From Lepus europaeus (Eukaryota; Chordata; Mammalia; Lagomorpha; Leporidae), in the NCBI RefSeq assembly GCF_033115175.1, contig NC_084838.1, forward strand, positions 38,915,468-38,979,467: a stretch of DNA of 64,000 nucleotides, written 5' to 3'. This document shows, in pieces, positions 42,713 to 53,039 of the stretch. The position numbers and the translations under genes were made by a program. Within the stretch, counting starts at the first letter, position 1, and every line of letters starts with the position of its first letter. The notes beneath the pieces were generated by a model. That model ran no database searches, had not been told where the DNA came from, and saw nothing but the letters and a program-made list of their open reading frames with translations.

Positions 42713-43004
42713 CTAGGCCTGAGATGATCTCCTGGGGATGGAGATGTGTGCACTCTATCTGGATCCACTTCTCCACTGCTCCACTGAGGCCTGAGTAAGC
42801 TTCCTTCTGAGGCTCTGGGGAAGTTGACTTCCCTTCTGCTGGATAGGCCCAGGAGGCTGGAGGTCCTGCAGAGGCAACTCTGTGTCAAGGTTCAAGTGCT
42901 AAGGTCACACTAGAGGCCTCCAGCTCCCCTATTTTTTTCTCAACTCTTTCTAGGAAGCCAAGTCTTTCTACCCAAACTAGATAGCCCTCAGTCCAAGAGT
43001 AACC

Positions 43005-43200
43005 CATCGGGTGGATTGGGACTGTGGTCCTACCTTTGCCACTCACTAGTTGAGTAGATTTAGGAGGTCAGTCTACCTCTCCTTGCCTCAATTTACTTAA
43101 ACCTAAAATGGGATTAATGATACCAGCTCACAGGGTGGCTTGGGAATGCAGTGTAAGGAAGGGACTCATTTGGAGGCTGGCACGTGGTCAGCACCCCGTT
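43005..43200 (+). mobile_element. MIR
   Basis: TTTGCCACTCACTAGTTGAG, CCTTGCCTCAATTTACTTAAACCTAAAATGGG follow the MIR core. Confidence 0.8.
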
Positions 43201-43321
43201 TCCCTGTTCCCTATGGATGATCTTTTCAGACCTGGCTGCTGTACTGTTTTCCATTTGTACTCAGGACATGGGTCAGCTCAGAGAGGTGGTATGAGGAGTG
43301 GTTCAGCATTCTGATTCTTAT

Positions 43322-43610
43322 ATATAATTTGTTTATTTGAGAAGTAAAGGTACAGACAGGGAGAGACAGAGAGGTCTTCCATCCACTGGTTCACTCCCCA
43401 AATGGCTGCAATGCACAGAGCTGAGCCGATCCAAAGCCAGGATCAGGAGCTTCTTCCAGGTCTCCCATGCAGGTGCAGGGGCTCAAGCACTTAGGTCATT
43501 TTCTACTGCTTTCCCAGACTATAGCAAAGAGCTGGATCAGAGCTGGCACCCATATGGGATGTCAGCACCTCAGGCAGAGGCTAAACCCACTAGGCCACAG
43601 CGCCGTTCCC
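43322..43610 (-). mobile_element. C SINE, classic form, inserted near a MIR
   Basis: Imperfect flank repeat CAGCATTCTGATTCT and TAGCATACTGATTCT. It ends CCACAGCGCCGTTCCC. Confidence 0.9.
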
Positions 43611-43774
43611 TTAGCATACTGATTCTGGAGCCAAACTGCTCAGGTAGAAACCCCAGCTCTACTGTTTTGCTAGCTAACCAGTCTGGGCAAGACACCTAAG
43701 CTCTGTACTTTGGTTTTCTCATCTTCTCATAGGATTGGCAACAATTCTTAATGAAATACCCAGCACCTAGTAAG
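43611..43774 (+). mobile_element. MIR
   Basis: CTGGAGCCAAACTGCTCAGG, CCAGTCTGGGCAAGACACCTAAG. It starts at the insertion point of a C SINE. Confidence 0.75.
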
Positions 43775-43785
43775 AACTAGTGATG

Positions 43786-44104
43786 GGGGCTGGCGCTGTG
43801 GCTCACTTGGTTAATCCTGCGCCTACGGCACCAGCATCCCATATGGGCACCGGGTTCTAGTCCCGGTTGCTCCTCTTCCAATCCAACTCTCTGCTGTGGC
43901 CTGGGAAGGCAGTGGAGGATGGCCCAAGTGCTTGGGCCCCTGCACTTGCATGTGAGATCAGGAAGAAGCACCTGGTTCCTGGCTTTGGATTGGCACAGTG
44001 CTGGCCGTAGCGGCCATTTGGGGAGTGAACCAATGGAAGGAAGACCTTTCTCTTTGTTTCTTTCTCTCACTGTCTATAACTCTACCTGTCAAAAAAAAAA
44101 AAAA
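43786..44104 (+). mobile_element. C SINE, intermediate form
   Basis: Duplication AACTAGTGATG at 43775-43785 and 44105-44115. It has GGGTTCTAGTCCCGGTTGC as in young copies but ends TCTACCTGTC plus A. Confidence 0.94.
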
Positions 44105-44281
44105 AACTAGTGATGAACTAGTTTGTGCTATATGCCCTGTCTTCCCCTGTGGACAAAGTCTCAGGGGCCATGTGGGATATTGTCTGCCTTGGGAAGAGGC
44201 TTCTTATTTCTACAGAGAGGCTCTTGGGGGAAACTCCCCAACTGAGAGTCCCCATCCTTCATTAGACTGTTGTTGCTAAGG

Positions 44282-44312
<31 letters not shown>

Positions 44313-44529
44313 GAGTTTCCCGGAGGCGAGAAGGGGGTGACATGGTGGGGGGACTTGCCGAGAAGTTGAACATGAGATGATTGAAATATGATCAAAACCT
44401 TATGGAGCGGGCTCTGACCAAAACTCAACCGCAAAACAGGGACAGCCTCAACTGTCTTGAGAACTGGATGTGCTCCAGGTTGTGGGGTGCACAGCATGAA
44501 AGGGCCATGTTCAATTCCATCTTTCATTA

Positions 44530-44645
44530 ATCAAATACGTGTTGGAGTTTATTTTATGCCCCTTCTGTGCAGAGCAATGCTGGCGCTGGAAGTGGGCAAG
44601 ACTCAATCCCTTTCCCTGCAGCTCTCACACAGGCTGTTGGGGCTG
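44530..44645 (+). mobile_element. L2-like remnant
   Basis: AATACGTGTTGGAGTTTATTTTATGCC and GCAATGCTGGCGCTGG resemble the L2 end; weak. Confidence 0.45.
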
Positions 44646-46714
44646 GGAGCTTTTTGTCCAGAACCGGCTGGGCGCTCTCTCAGCACAAATATCAGGAACT
44701 TTCCGGGAGACACTGGCTGCTGGGATCACAGCAGCAGGAGGGCAGGGAGGTGCCACTCACCTGAAGCCTTGAACTTCTGGCAGCACCACATGTCCTAGAG
44801 AGGAAAGTGCGCATCTAAGGGCAGGCAACAAGGCTCTCATAACCCTGAAAAAATCGGGGAGCTAGGAGTCCAAGCCACCCCTCAGAGAGCTGGCAGCCTC
44901 CACATTGTCAGAGGTGGACAGGCGGCTTCCTGAACAGGAAATGAAGACGTAAATGAAGACACAACACTTGTCAGGGAATCACAGTGAACCAGAAAGTTGA
45001 TTAGAAGGCGTCACAGTGCTGAAAACGTGAGCAGGTGGGACAAGCCTCCAATCCCTGGGCTCCTGGCAGGCAGAGAAGGGGAAGAAGTCCAGTGCCCAAC
45101 GGGTGTTTGGTATGTCTGGGGTGGGGTGGTGAAAAAGATGAAGGGGGAAAGCTAGAGTGGAGGGTGCTGGCAGGAGAGAGGACTGGAGGGTGACAGGCCA
45201 GCTCCTTCAGGGGCGGCAGTGCCCACCCTTTACCCTTCCTCCGAATCCTCCTTTCCCCAGGCGTCCAGGGCCAGGCAGAGAGCTTCCTGTTCAGTAGCTC
45301 CTGGATTTTTCTCTTCCTGAGCCTCACGTTCCCCTTTGTTCTCAGAGGTGGCTCCAAGAGCCCCAGGCAGTGGGAAAGCTCTGGGTTTGCTTCGCGTTGA
45401 AGGAGGCTGTGCAAATGCCAGAGGTTTATCAAGAGACTTCAAAGATTCAGGAGCCACGTTTTTGTCTGGATGGACCCTGCAAAATCCAGTCCCTTCCTGC
45501 CGTCTGACAGATGGGGCAGCCGAGGCCTCTGGCTAGGGAATGGGGAAGGAACTTGCTCCGAATCACATGGTGATGGGGGCGGAGACAGGATGGTGAGCCT
45601 CAGGCCCGGGCCCTGAGTTCAGGACTTGCTCTTGGACCTCTCTGTGGCTGTGTCATAGGGCTGGTGTCCAGGGGCCTCGGTCCTGCTAGTTCTACCTGCT
45701 CTGCTCTGAGTATTCCCCTGAGGGCCCAGAGGGAGGCTGTGGGCTTGCTTCCTTGGTTTTACTGGGAACTAGAAGGATTGAGACTAAGTGCCCTCCCCAC
45801 CACATGTGTGTCTGTACCCTGTCTGCCGGAACCCTGGCCCAGGGTCCACAGCTGGGTGGCCAGGGTTGGCTGGCTTGGTGGTGGCTTCATGGATGGATGG
45901 GTAGGGAATGAGTGGGTGGATGGAGAGAAAGCTGCGTGGAGGGATGCATGGGCGCACGGATGGGTGGGTGATTTTCCCCAGGCAGCATGGGCACACTGCC
46001 AGCCATGCAGCTGATCCTGAAAACTGTCCTCATCCCTCTCACTCCTGGTGACACAGAGCGCTGAGGTTTTGAACACCTGCTTCCGAGGAAAAGGCTGTCT
46101 TGCTGTCAGCCCAGTGAGGAGGGGCTTGCACAACCCCCTCACCACTGCTCTCCTTTCAAGGCCTGCCTGGGCCTGTGTGGAGCTAGTTTGGCTGACGTGC
46201 GTCTGGGGTAGTGACGTTCTCTCTTCCTGGCCAAGCATACCCAGTCCTGCCTGCCAGCCACCATCTGATGTCAGCACCACAGCCTTGCCGCTCCCAGCAG
46301 GCAGGCCCTCAGAGGCGAGGGTCTGGAGGCCAGCCAGCTGCCTCAGGGGACTTCCCAAGCACGAGGCGCTCACACCTCGCAAAATAGCTGTGTGGCATGT
46401 TCCGAGAGGCACGGGCTCCCGTCCTCCAGAGCAGGGCCTTCTTCCCGAGAGTCCACTGGTCTCAGTTTGCCTGAGTCCCTTGTGCCCCGTAGTGGTGGTG
46501 GTGGTGGGGGGAGGTTCTTCCCAGCTTTCCCGGCTTGCTCCTCCTTCCCACACAGTGGGCCTCTCTCCCCTCTCTGATCTCAGGTGTGTTGGTGTCCCTG
46601 GGAGGCGTGGCCTCATCATGACATGGGCGGGCCGGACCTTGCTCAGACTGAGGAAGGCATCAGATTATGGACAGAGTGGACACATGAGTCCTCACCCTTG
46701 GCTGCTAAGCCTTT

Positions 46715-46985
46715 CCTTATGTACTTCATCCCCTAAACAACGAGTTGTTGAGAGACTGCTTTGTGTCAGGCAGAGTGCTAGGCATCAGGGAGACAGAACC
46801 CAAAATAGACACGATCTCTCTCCAGGAAGATGGACAAACTGGCAGACCTCAGTCAGCGTGATGAGTGCTGTGAGGGAGGAGGGGCAGGGGGCCCAGGGAA
46901 CTCAGAAAGGGGGGAAGCTACCTAATGTAGCCTGGGGTCAGAGAAGGCTTCCTGGAAGAAGAAGCATTTAGACCCCATGGGAAAT
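46715..46985 (+). mobile_element. L2 remnant
   Basis: ACTGCTTTGTGTCAGGCAGAGTGCTAGGCATCAGGGAGAC, then GAAGGCTTCCTGGAAGAAG, a typical L2 order. Confidence 0.7.
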
Positions 46986-47622
46986 GGGGTGGGGAGAATC
47001 GAGAGGAGGGTACCAGACAGGGGATGGCATGTGTGGATGGGCTCTTCCCTCCCAGGCTCTGGGCAGGGGTGGGGAGCTGTTTTTCTGCCAAGGGCCATTT
47101 GGGTATTTGTAGCATCATTTGCGGGCCATACACAATTATCAACTTAAAAATTAGTCTGCTGCAGATTTGTTAAATTTCAAGTCTTGCCTGTCGTTTATCG
47201 ACCAGGCCAGATCAGCTTATTTCATGGGCCTCTTACGGTTTGGTTTCCACCTCCCCCCTCACCTCCCGGTTGAGGTTCTTTGCCCTCCCCCCCAGCCATA
47301 AGAGCTGGTTGCTGACAGCTTCCCTCCCCCAGTGACAGCCATCCCTGAACACCTGCCCTGGGGTGGCGGGATGGCCTCTGGTGTCGGAGAAGTGCCCCTA
47401 GGTTAGTGTTGCTGAACCGCGCAGTGTGATGGCTGTGAACAGATATGAGGGGGCCTGGTCTGGAGAGCATGAGAGGTGTTAGGTGGAGGCTGGGGAGGAG
47501 GTTGCTTGGGCTGCAGGGTGGAAAACAGGTCCAGCCATTCCACCTCCCCCGTTGCTACTCCTGTCCTCCTAGACAGACAGCAAACAGACAGTGGACAGAT
47601 AGACGCGGGAGTGCCAGGTGGC

Positions 47623-47628
47623 TTTATT
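47623..47628 (-). terminator. CCL19 poly-A signal
   Basis: AATAAA on the minus strand, about 220 bp past the stop, followed by GCCACCTGGCAC. It matches the end of the known CCL19 3' UTR. Confidence 0.85.
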
Positions 47629-48348
47629 GGAAGCATTGCAGTCTGGGTCAGGAGAAGCTGTGCCCTCACTCACGCGGGCCCTCTCGCTCGAGTTCACACT
47701 CACGTCGACACTGCAGGCTCTGCCCTGGCTGGCTCTGGCTTGGTGCAGGGGAGCTGGGAGCCTGCTCCTCCCTCCTAGTCCTCCAACCCCAGGCCGGGGT
47801 GGTTCACATCCTCACTGAGACACAGCGCCCCCTGTGGTGTTGTCCTGGGCTAGCTGCTCTGGTGCTTGCCCTGGGGAGGAAGGAGAGGCAGGGTCAGGGG
47901 AGGAAGCTGGGGCCAGGGGCTTGGAGGCAGGAGGCAGGGCTGGGGAGGGCCAGGCTTGCCTTGGCAGAGATTCGCTTCAGTCTCCGAATGATGCGGCCCA
48001 CCCAGGGCTGTTCTGGGGGTGCACAGAGCTGGAGACCCCTCAGCGTGGTGAACCTGGAGGCAGAGAGAAGGGAGTCCTGGAGCCCAGCTTCCTGGAGGGC
48101 TGTAGTAGGAGGGGCAGAGGCTGGGGACCACGTCTGGGCAGGTATTTCAGGGACTTGGTCTTGACAGGGAGAAGAGGGATAAGAAAGTGGGGGTATCACC
48201 AGGGGCTGACTGGGGGAGATGAGGCTGGAAACCGCCCCCCCCCCCCAACAACTCACACTACAGCAGGTACTCGGCAGCCATCGGTGACGAGCAGGTAGCG
48301 AAAGGCTCTCACGATGTTCCCGGGGATGGGGCGCTGGGTCACAGACAG

Positions 48349-48351
48349 TCA
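48349..48351 (-). other. CCL19: In-frame TGA replacing a CC-motif cysteine in CCL19
   Basis: Reading exon 2 in the frame set by exon 1 gives GAA GAC TGC TGA CTG TCT GTG. Human and mouse CCL19 have TGC or TGT (Cys) at this codon. One C-to-A change explains it. Confidence 0.9.
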
Positions 48352-49271
48352 GCAGTCTTCAGCATCGTTAGCACCCCCCAGAGCTGGTGCTGGGACAGGA
48401 GAGAGAAGGCGTCAGGCCATAGGGACCACGGGGTGGGGTCGGGGGGTGGCGAGCAGGGCTCTACTTGAGATTGAAGACAACTCTTGGGGGTGGGGGGTAG
48501 GCAGGTGGTTGGCTTGATATTCAGTCCATTATGCACTGATGTCACCCTAGTGGTTGACAAATAGACGTGAGCCTTCTAAACTGTTTGATCAACAGCCATG
48601 GCCCTGAGTCCCACAGTGCCTTCCTCCTGCCCCAATCACTCCATCCTCCCTCCCAAGCCCTCTCGGTATCCCCACAGTCCAGCAAATGACGAGTTAATGC
48701 TGGTCACAGTGCTGGGTGGAGAGCTGTTTTAGAGACCTGATATTTTGACTACCAGCCCAGCTGCAGTGTCTCCCATTCTCTCTACATTCAACAGAGATTG
48801 TACTGTTCTCTCCTTCTGCCTGAGAAACTGAGGCAGTAGGCAACAGAGCGTGCAGAGAGGGGGACAGCCACAGGCCCTGGGATACACCAAGAGACGGACT
48901 CAATTTGGAATCCAGTGTAGGTAACCCACACTCACAGGCACACACACACACAGGGCACAGGGAGACCCCAGACCTAAGTAGCTGCCTCACACCCAGGGCA
49001 AAGCAGTCTGACACCGGCACTGTCAGCGCCCCCCACCCCCATCTTACCCAGGGAGGTCCAGAGAACCAGCAGGCTGAGGGCCAGGAGCCGGGCTGCACCA
49101 GCGGCCATGGAGGGTGAGCAGAGGCAGAGCAGGTGCGTGTCTGCGGGAGGCTGGGAGGCGCAGGTTTGGGATGGGTGTGCAGCGGGGAGCAGGAGCAGGC
49201 GAGCACTGGGGAGTGCACAGGCGTGAGAGGACCTAGCAGTGTGAGTGCTTGTGCAAGGCTGCGGCTGCCTC

Positions 49272-49280
49272 CTATTTATG
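49272..49280 (-). promoter_or_regulatory. TATA-like box of CCL19
   Basis: The minus strand reads CATAAATAG about 165 bp upstream of the ATG, directly below the ISRE and kB elements. Confidence 0.7.
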
Positions 49281-49289
49281 GCCCAGAGC

Positions 49290-49299
49290 TTTCGCTTTC
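49290..49299 (-). promoter_or_regulatory. ISRE-like element in the CCL19 promoter
   Basis: The minus strand reads GAAAGCGAAA, which fits the interferon-stimulated response element core GAAANNGAAA. Human CCL19 is known to respond to interferon-regulatory factors. Confidence 0.7.
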
Positions 49300-49307
49300 T
49301 CCGTCTA

Positions 49308-49317
49308 GAAATTCCCC
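49308..49317 (-). promoter_or_regulatory. NF-kB site in the CCL19 promoter
   Basis: The minus strand reads GGGGAATTTC, a full match to the kB consensus GGGRNWYYCC, eight bases upstream of the ISRE. Confidence 0.75.
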
Positions 49318-49829
49318 TCCATGTCCCATTCCATGGATTCCCCTTTTGCCCCCTCTTTTTGGCAGAACCCTGCCCCGCCCACCCTCTTCTCCCCTCTTCT
49401 GCTTTCCTTGGCTTCAGTTCTGAGAGCCTAAGCAGCTTGCCGTCTGGCCAAGAAAAAGAGGACTGAGTTGTGGTACTGTAATCCCACTGCTGGCAATAGC
49501 TTCATCCACCAGAAGTGATGGTCAGGGTTGGGGGGTCAGAGCAGTGTTGCGCCCCTTTCCCTAGGTTCTCCTAGTGTCCTCCTAATTGGTGTTCTCTTCC
49601 TTCGAGGCTTGTGATGAAGACATTTCCTGGGTGCCCTAGGGACAACCACGAGAGCTGGGGTGACCTTCCTGGATTGTCACACTCCTACCCATCCGCTATC
49701 TGGGAACCAGTCCCTCCACTGGGACAAACAGCCTAAAGGCAACGTTCCTTGGGAGGGAGCCAAGATCTTCCTTCCCACATCCCAGGCCCTGGGATTAAAG
49801 TTGAGCTCAGCAAGAACTTCCCCCTCCTT
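49318..49829. other. Upstream flank of the CCL19 promoter
   Basis: Pyrimidine-rich on the plus strand at 49310-49410. Nothing further recognised. Confidence 0.5.
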
Positions 49830-49838
49830 TATTCATTA

Positions 49839-50240
49839 TTTTTAATTTTTTAAAATATTTATTTAGGCCAGCGCCACAGCTCAATAGGCTAATCCTCCGC
49901 CTAGCGGCCCCGGCACACCGGGTTCTAGTCCCGGTCGGGGCACCGATCCTGTCCCGGTTGCCCCTCTTCCAGGCCAGCTCTCTGCTGTGGCCAGGGAGTG
50001 CAGTGGAGGATGGCCCAAGCCCTTGGGCCCTGCACCCCATGGGAGACCAGGATAAAGCACCTGGCTCCTGCCATCGGATCAGCGTGGTGCGCCGGCCGCA
50101 GCGCGCTACCGCGGCGGCCATTGGAGGGTGAACCAACGGCAAAAAGGAAGACCTTTCTCTCTGTCTCTGTCTCTCACTGTCCACTCTGCCTGTCAAAAAA
50201 AAAATATTTATTTATTTGAAAGACAGTTACAGAGAGGCAG

Positions 50241-50278
<38 letters not shown>

Positions 50279-50536
50279 CTTCCATCCACTGGTTTACTCC
50301 CCAGATGGCCGCAACAGCTGGAGCTGGGCCAATCTGAAGCCAGGAGCCAGGAGCTTCCTCTGGGTCTCCCACATGGGTGCAGGGGCCTAAGGGCTTGGGC
50401 CATCTTCCACTGCTTTCCTAGTCCATAGCAGAGAGCTGGATTGGAAGTGGAGCAGCCAGGACTCGAACCGGCACCCATATGGGATGCCGGCACTCCAGGT
50501 GGTGGCTTTACCCGTTATGCCACAGTGCTGGCCCCC
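49839..50536 (-). mobile_element. C SINE, classic form, carrying a nested younger SINE in its tail
   Basis: The body is 50215-50536. The flank TATTCATTA is repeated at 49830-49838 and 50537-50545, outside both elements. Confidence 0.9.
49866..50200 (+). mobile_element. C SINE, younger form, nested
   Basis: Duplication AAAATATTTATTTA at 49852-49865 and 50201-50214, lying in the A/T tail of the outer element. The head reads GGCCAGCGCCACAGCTC, the B box GGTTCTAGTCC. Confidence 0.93.
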
Positions 50537-50904
50537 TATTCATTACTTTCCTCTGTCCCACACCTGGGTCACAGGAACAGGGGGCAGGAGAGTCTGCCCT
50601 GGAATAGCCCATTTCATCTTTCCCCATCTCCTAATCCTGGGAACCAAGAGGGGATTTCTAAGGAGAGGGGCTGGCCAGCTCATATTCAGACAAATCCCCA
50701 AATTTCAAGGAATTGACAGATGGAGGAGGGGAATAGCGATTTCCCATCCTTATGAGAAAGAGCGGAAGAGAAGACCTCAAACGAGAAATTAATAGATGGG
50801 ACACCCATGTAACCATCCCCACGCTGGGCTCTCCTTGGTGGGAGGGGTGTGTTTTCACTCTCATGGGTTTCTGACTTCTCTTTCTTTCCATCTGTTGCTA
50901 ATAA

Positions 50905-51110
50905 TGATGATTGGTTACTCTGTGCTAGGCTCTGTGTCAAGGGCCAAACCAGTGTTACCTTGCTTCACTTTGCCAACAAGGCTACGAAGTAGTTGTCCAA
51001 GTTGTTTTCATCATATTGTCTCTGCTTTACACGTAAGCACAGGTCGCACAGCTCAGCAGTGCTGGAGCGTGATCTGAAGCCAGATTTGCTCTCTGAGATT
51101 TGCACTCTTC
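50905..51110 (+). mobile_element. MIR/L2-like remnant
   Basis: CTAGGCTCTGTGTCAAGGGCC, CTGCTTTACACGTAAGCACAGGTCGCACAGCTC. Confidence 0.6.
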
Positions 51111-51194
51111 CATACTAGTCCACACTGCCTGTCTGCTGATCGCAGCACTGAGTGTGTAACACACAGCCCAGAGGAGGAGACTGTACGGATAGTG

Positions 51195-51365
51195 TCTCAG
51201 TTGGGGCTCAGGGTGCACCACTCACTAGCTGTGTGATCAGGCGAATGCTAGTGATCTTCTCTGTAAACTGGGAATGGTAGTAGATCTATGTCTTGTGAAT
51301 CTAAGATTCTCTGAGTAGAGCAGTTACCTTAGAGGCTTGCACATAATAAGCACTCCTTAATAATT
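51195..51365 (+). mobile_element. MIR
   Basis: CACTCACTAGCTGTGTGATC, TCTGTAAACTGGGAATGGTAGTAG, GCACATAATAAGCACTCC. Confidence 0.8.
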
Positions 51366-51373
51366 AACCAAGA

Positions 51374-51581
51374 GTGGGCGTTTGGCCTAGGGATTACGAT
51401 GCCCATTAAAACACCTCGGTCCTACATTGGAGTGCCTGGGTTCAATTCCTAGCTCTGGCACCTGACGCTAGCTTCTTGCTAATTCAGACTCTGAGAGTGA
51501 GTGGTGAGGGCTGCCTCTCTCGTGGGAGACCTGGATTGAGTTCCAGTTTCCTAGCATCATGAAGGAGCCCCCTTATTCTTT
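51374..51581 (+). mobile_element. C-related SINE, old form, tail cut by the next SINE
   Basis: GGGCGTTTGGCCTAGGGATTA (A-box side) and GGTTCAATTCC (B box). Recognisably tRNA-like and diverged from the common C consensus. Confidence 0.8.
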
Positions 51582-51910
51582 CTCTTTTTTTTTTTATTTA
51601 TTTTATTTATTTGAAAGACAGAGTTACAGAGAGAGGTAGAGACAGAGAGAGAGGTCTTCCATCCTCTGGTTCACTCCCCAGGTGGCTGCAACGGCTGGAG
51701 CTGCACTGATCCAAAGCCAGGAGCCAGGAGCTTCTTCCAGGTCTCCCACGTGGGTTCAGGGGCCCAAAGCTTTGAGCCATCTTTTACTGCTTTCCCAGGC
51801 CATAGCAGAGAGCTGGATCAGAAGAGGAGCAGCCGGGACTAGAACTGGAGCCCTTATGGGCTGCCAGCACTTCAGGCCAGGGCTTTACCCTTCTGAGCCA
51901 CAGTGCTGGC
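51582..51910 (-). mobile_element. C SINE, classic form
   Basis: Flanks CCTTATTCTTT (51571-51581) and CCCTATTCTTT (51911-51921). Confidence 0.92.
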
Positions 51911-51926
51911 CCCTATTCTTTTTGTT

Positions 51927-52110
51927 TTAAAGATTTATTTATTTTATTTGAAAGGCAGAGTTACAGAGAGGCAGAGGCAGAAAGAGAGAGAGATAGAGAC
52001 AGAGACAGAGACAGAGACAGAGGGAGAAAGAGGTCTTCCATTTGCTGGTTCACTCCCCAGACAGCCGCAATGGCTGGAGCTGTGCTGACCCAAAGCTGGG
52101 AGCCGGCCCC
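51927..52110 (-). mobile_element. C SINE, internally deleted
   Basis: The tail, the GA/CAGAGA run and AAAGCTGGGAG join directly to CCGGCCCC. About 150 bp is absent. Confidence 0.87.
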
Positions 52111-53039
52111 TATAAATAAAATTTTTAAATGAACCATTATTATTTAATCCTCTCATTCCTGTATCTGTCCATTAATTCGTCTACCCAATCATCTTTCTGT
52201 TGATATATTCAGCCTGTGCTGGTTGTAGTTGTTCTCTGTTTGCCCCAAGCTCACCCATTATTTATTGTCCACTTTCCTGTGCCCTGGCAGGCTGGAAGAC
52301 TGACCTCTGCAGATTGCATTACCCAGGATTCCTTGCCCATGGGAGGTAGCAGCGGGGGATCCATGAGTGGAAGGAGAGGGGCTGGGGGTGCTCATCGCCT
52401 GAATCTTTGGTCTTGCTGCAGTCTGTAGTGAATAAAACCCTATGGCAGCTGTTCTCAAAGAGCAGTCTTTGGACAATGGCCTCAGCTTCACTGGGAGCTT
52501 GTTAGAAATGCACGTTCTCCGGCCCTACTAGAGCCAGACCCTGGGGTGGGGGCAGCAAACTGTTTTCTCACACTTTCCAGGTGACTGACGATGCTAGAGT
52601 TGGGGACTCACCGATGCCGTTTACAGACCCTCTGGGGCCGCCTCCTCTCCATGGGCCTCTCTCTAACTAAGCTTCTCTTGCCCCTTAAGGCCTTGCTATG
52701 GTTCTGGTTTTCCCCTTCCTGCTGAATCCGGGGGCCTTATCATTCAGTGACAGTTCCTTAATCCTGACCCTGCCTCTTACACTGCCCTTTTATTAAAATA
52801 TTCTTGGCTAAATCTTTTGAGTGGATGTGGTATTGTGAAATGTATATATTTTTTCCTTTGTGCTCATTTCCTGACATAGCTTCTAAAATCCTTGGAATCT
52901 CCAGGGTGACAAGGGCGGCTTTTGTAAATTAAAGAGATGCCCAGTGGTTGGGGGCACCTAGAGAGCCTTGGGACCCAACCTGGGGTTGAAACTTTTAGTC
53001 TCCCTGCCCTCATCCTGCCACCAGGGAGAGGAGAGAGGC
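52111..53039. other. Intergenic, old repeat fragments
   Basis: 52200-52440 resembles an old LTR or DNA element (GCATTACCCAGGATTCCTTGCCC). MER5A follows. 52611-53039 shows nothing recognised. Confidence 0.45.
52448..52610 (+). mobile_element. MER5A-like (hAT-Charlie) remnant
   Basis: TCACTGGGAGCTTGTTAGAAATGCA and CCCTGGGGTGGGGGCAGCAA fit the MER5A body well. Confidence 0.75.

Larger units (their letters stand above)
44116..47607. other. SINE-poor region downstream of CCL19, no gene seen
   Basis: Holds a 22-base T run (44282-44303), a GGAT/GGTG-rich patch (45886-45972), and L2 remnants listed separately. Overlapping long frames on both strands at 45.76-46.97 kb reflect GC content. No recognised domain. 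Confidence 0.5.
47608..49245 (-). pseudogene. CCL19: CCL19 chemokine gene with nonsense codon at the second Cys of the CC motif
   Basis: CCL19 is a secreted chemokine that binds CCR7 and guides T cells and dendritic cells to lymphoid tissue. Coding exons are 49108-49048, 48389-48257, 48053-47960 and 47870-47850, all in frame, for 102 codons plus stop. Exon 1 encodes the signal peptide (MAAGAARLLALSLLVLWTSL). Exon 2 carries GGANDAEDC, then a TGA at 48351-48349 where family members have Cys, then LSVTQRPIPGNIV and DGCRVPAVV. Exon 3 encodes FTTLRGLQLCAPPEQPWV and RIIRRLK. Exon 4 encodes GKHQSS and stop. Donors of introns 1 and 2 are GT; intron 3 begins GC. Translation would end after 33 residues, so I call it a pseudogene. 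A recent null allele or an assembly error is possible, since everything else looks functional. AATAAA is at 47628-47623. The transcript start is estimated from the TATA-like box. Confidence 0.9.

Noticed and set aside
45759-46971. Overlapping 286- and 307-codon frames on opposite strands
   Set aside because: GC-rich sequence with few stops. It has low-complexity Pro/Ser/Arg composition, no domain, and an L2 remnant overlaps one end.
48349-48351. TGA in CCL19 read as selenocysteine in place of cysteine
   Set aside because: An attractive idea because the lost residue is Cys, but no SECIS-like element was seen in the 240-bp 3' UTR and no chemokine is known to use Sec.
51374-51450. tRNA gene suggested by A- and B-box-like sequence
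   Set aside because: No cloverleaf. It is the tRNA-derived head of an old C-related SINE. The same applies to other SINE heads.
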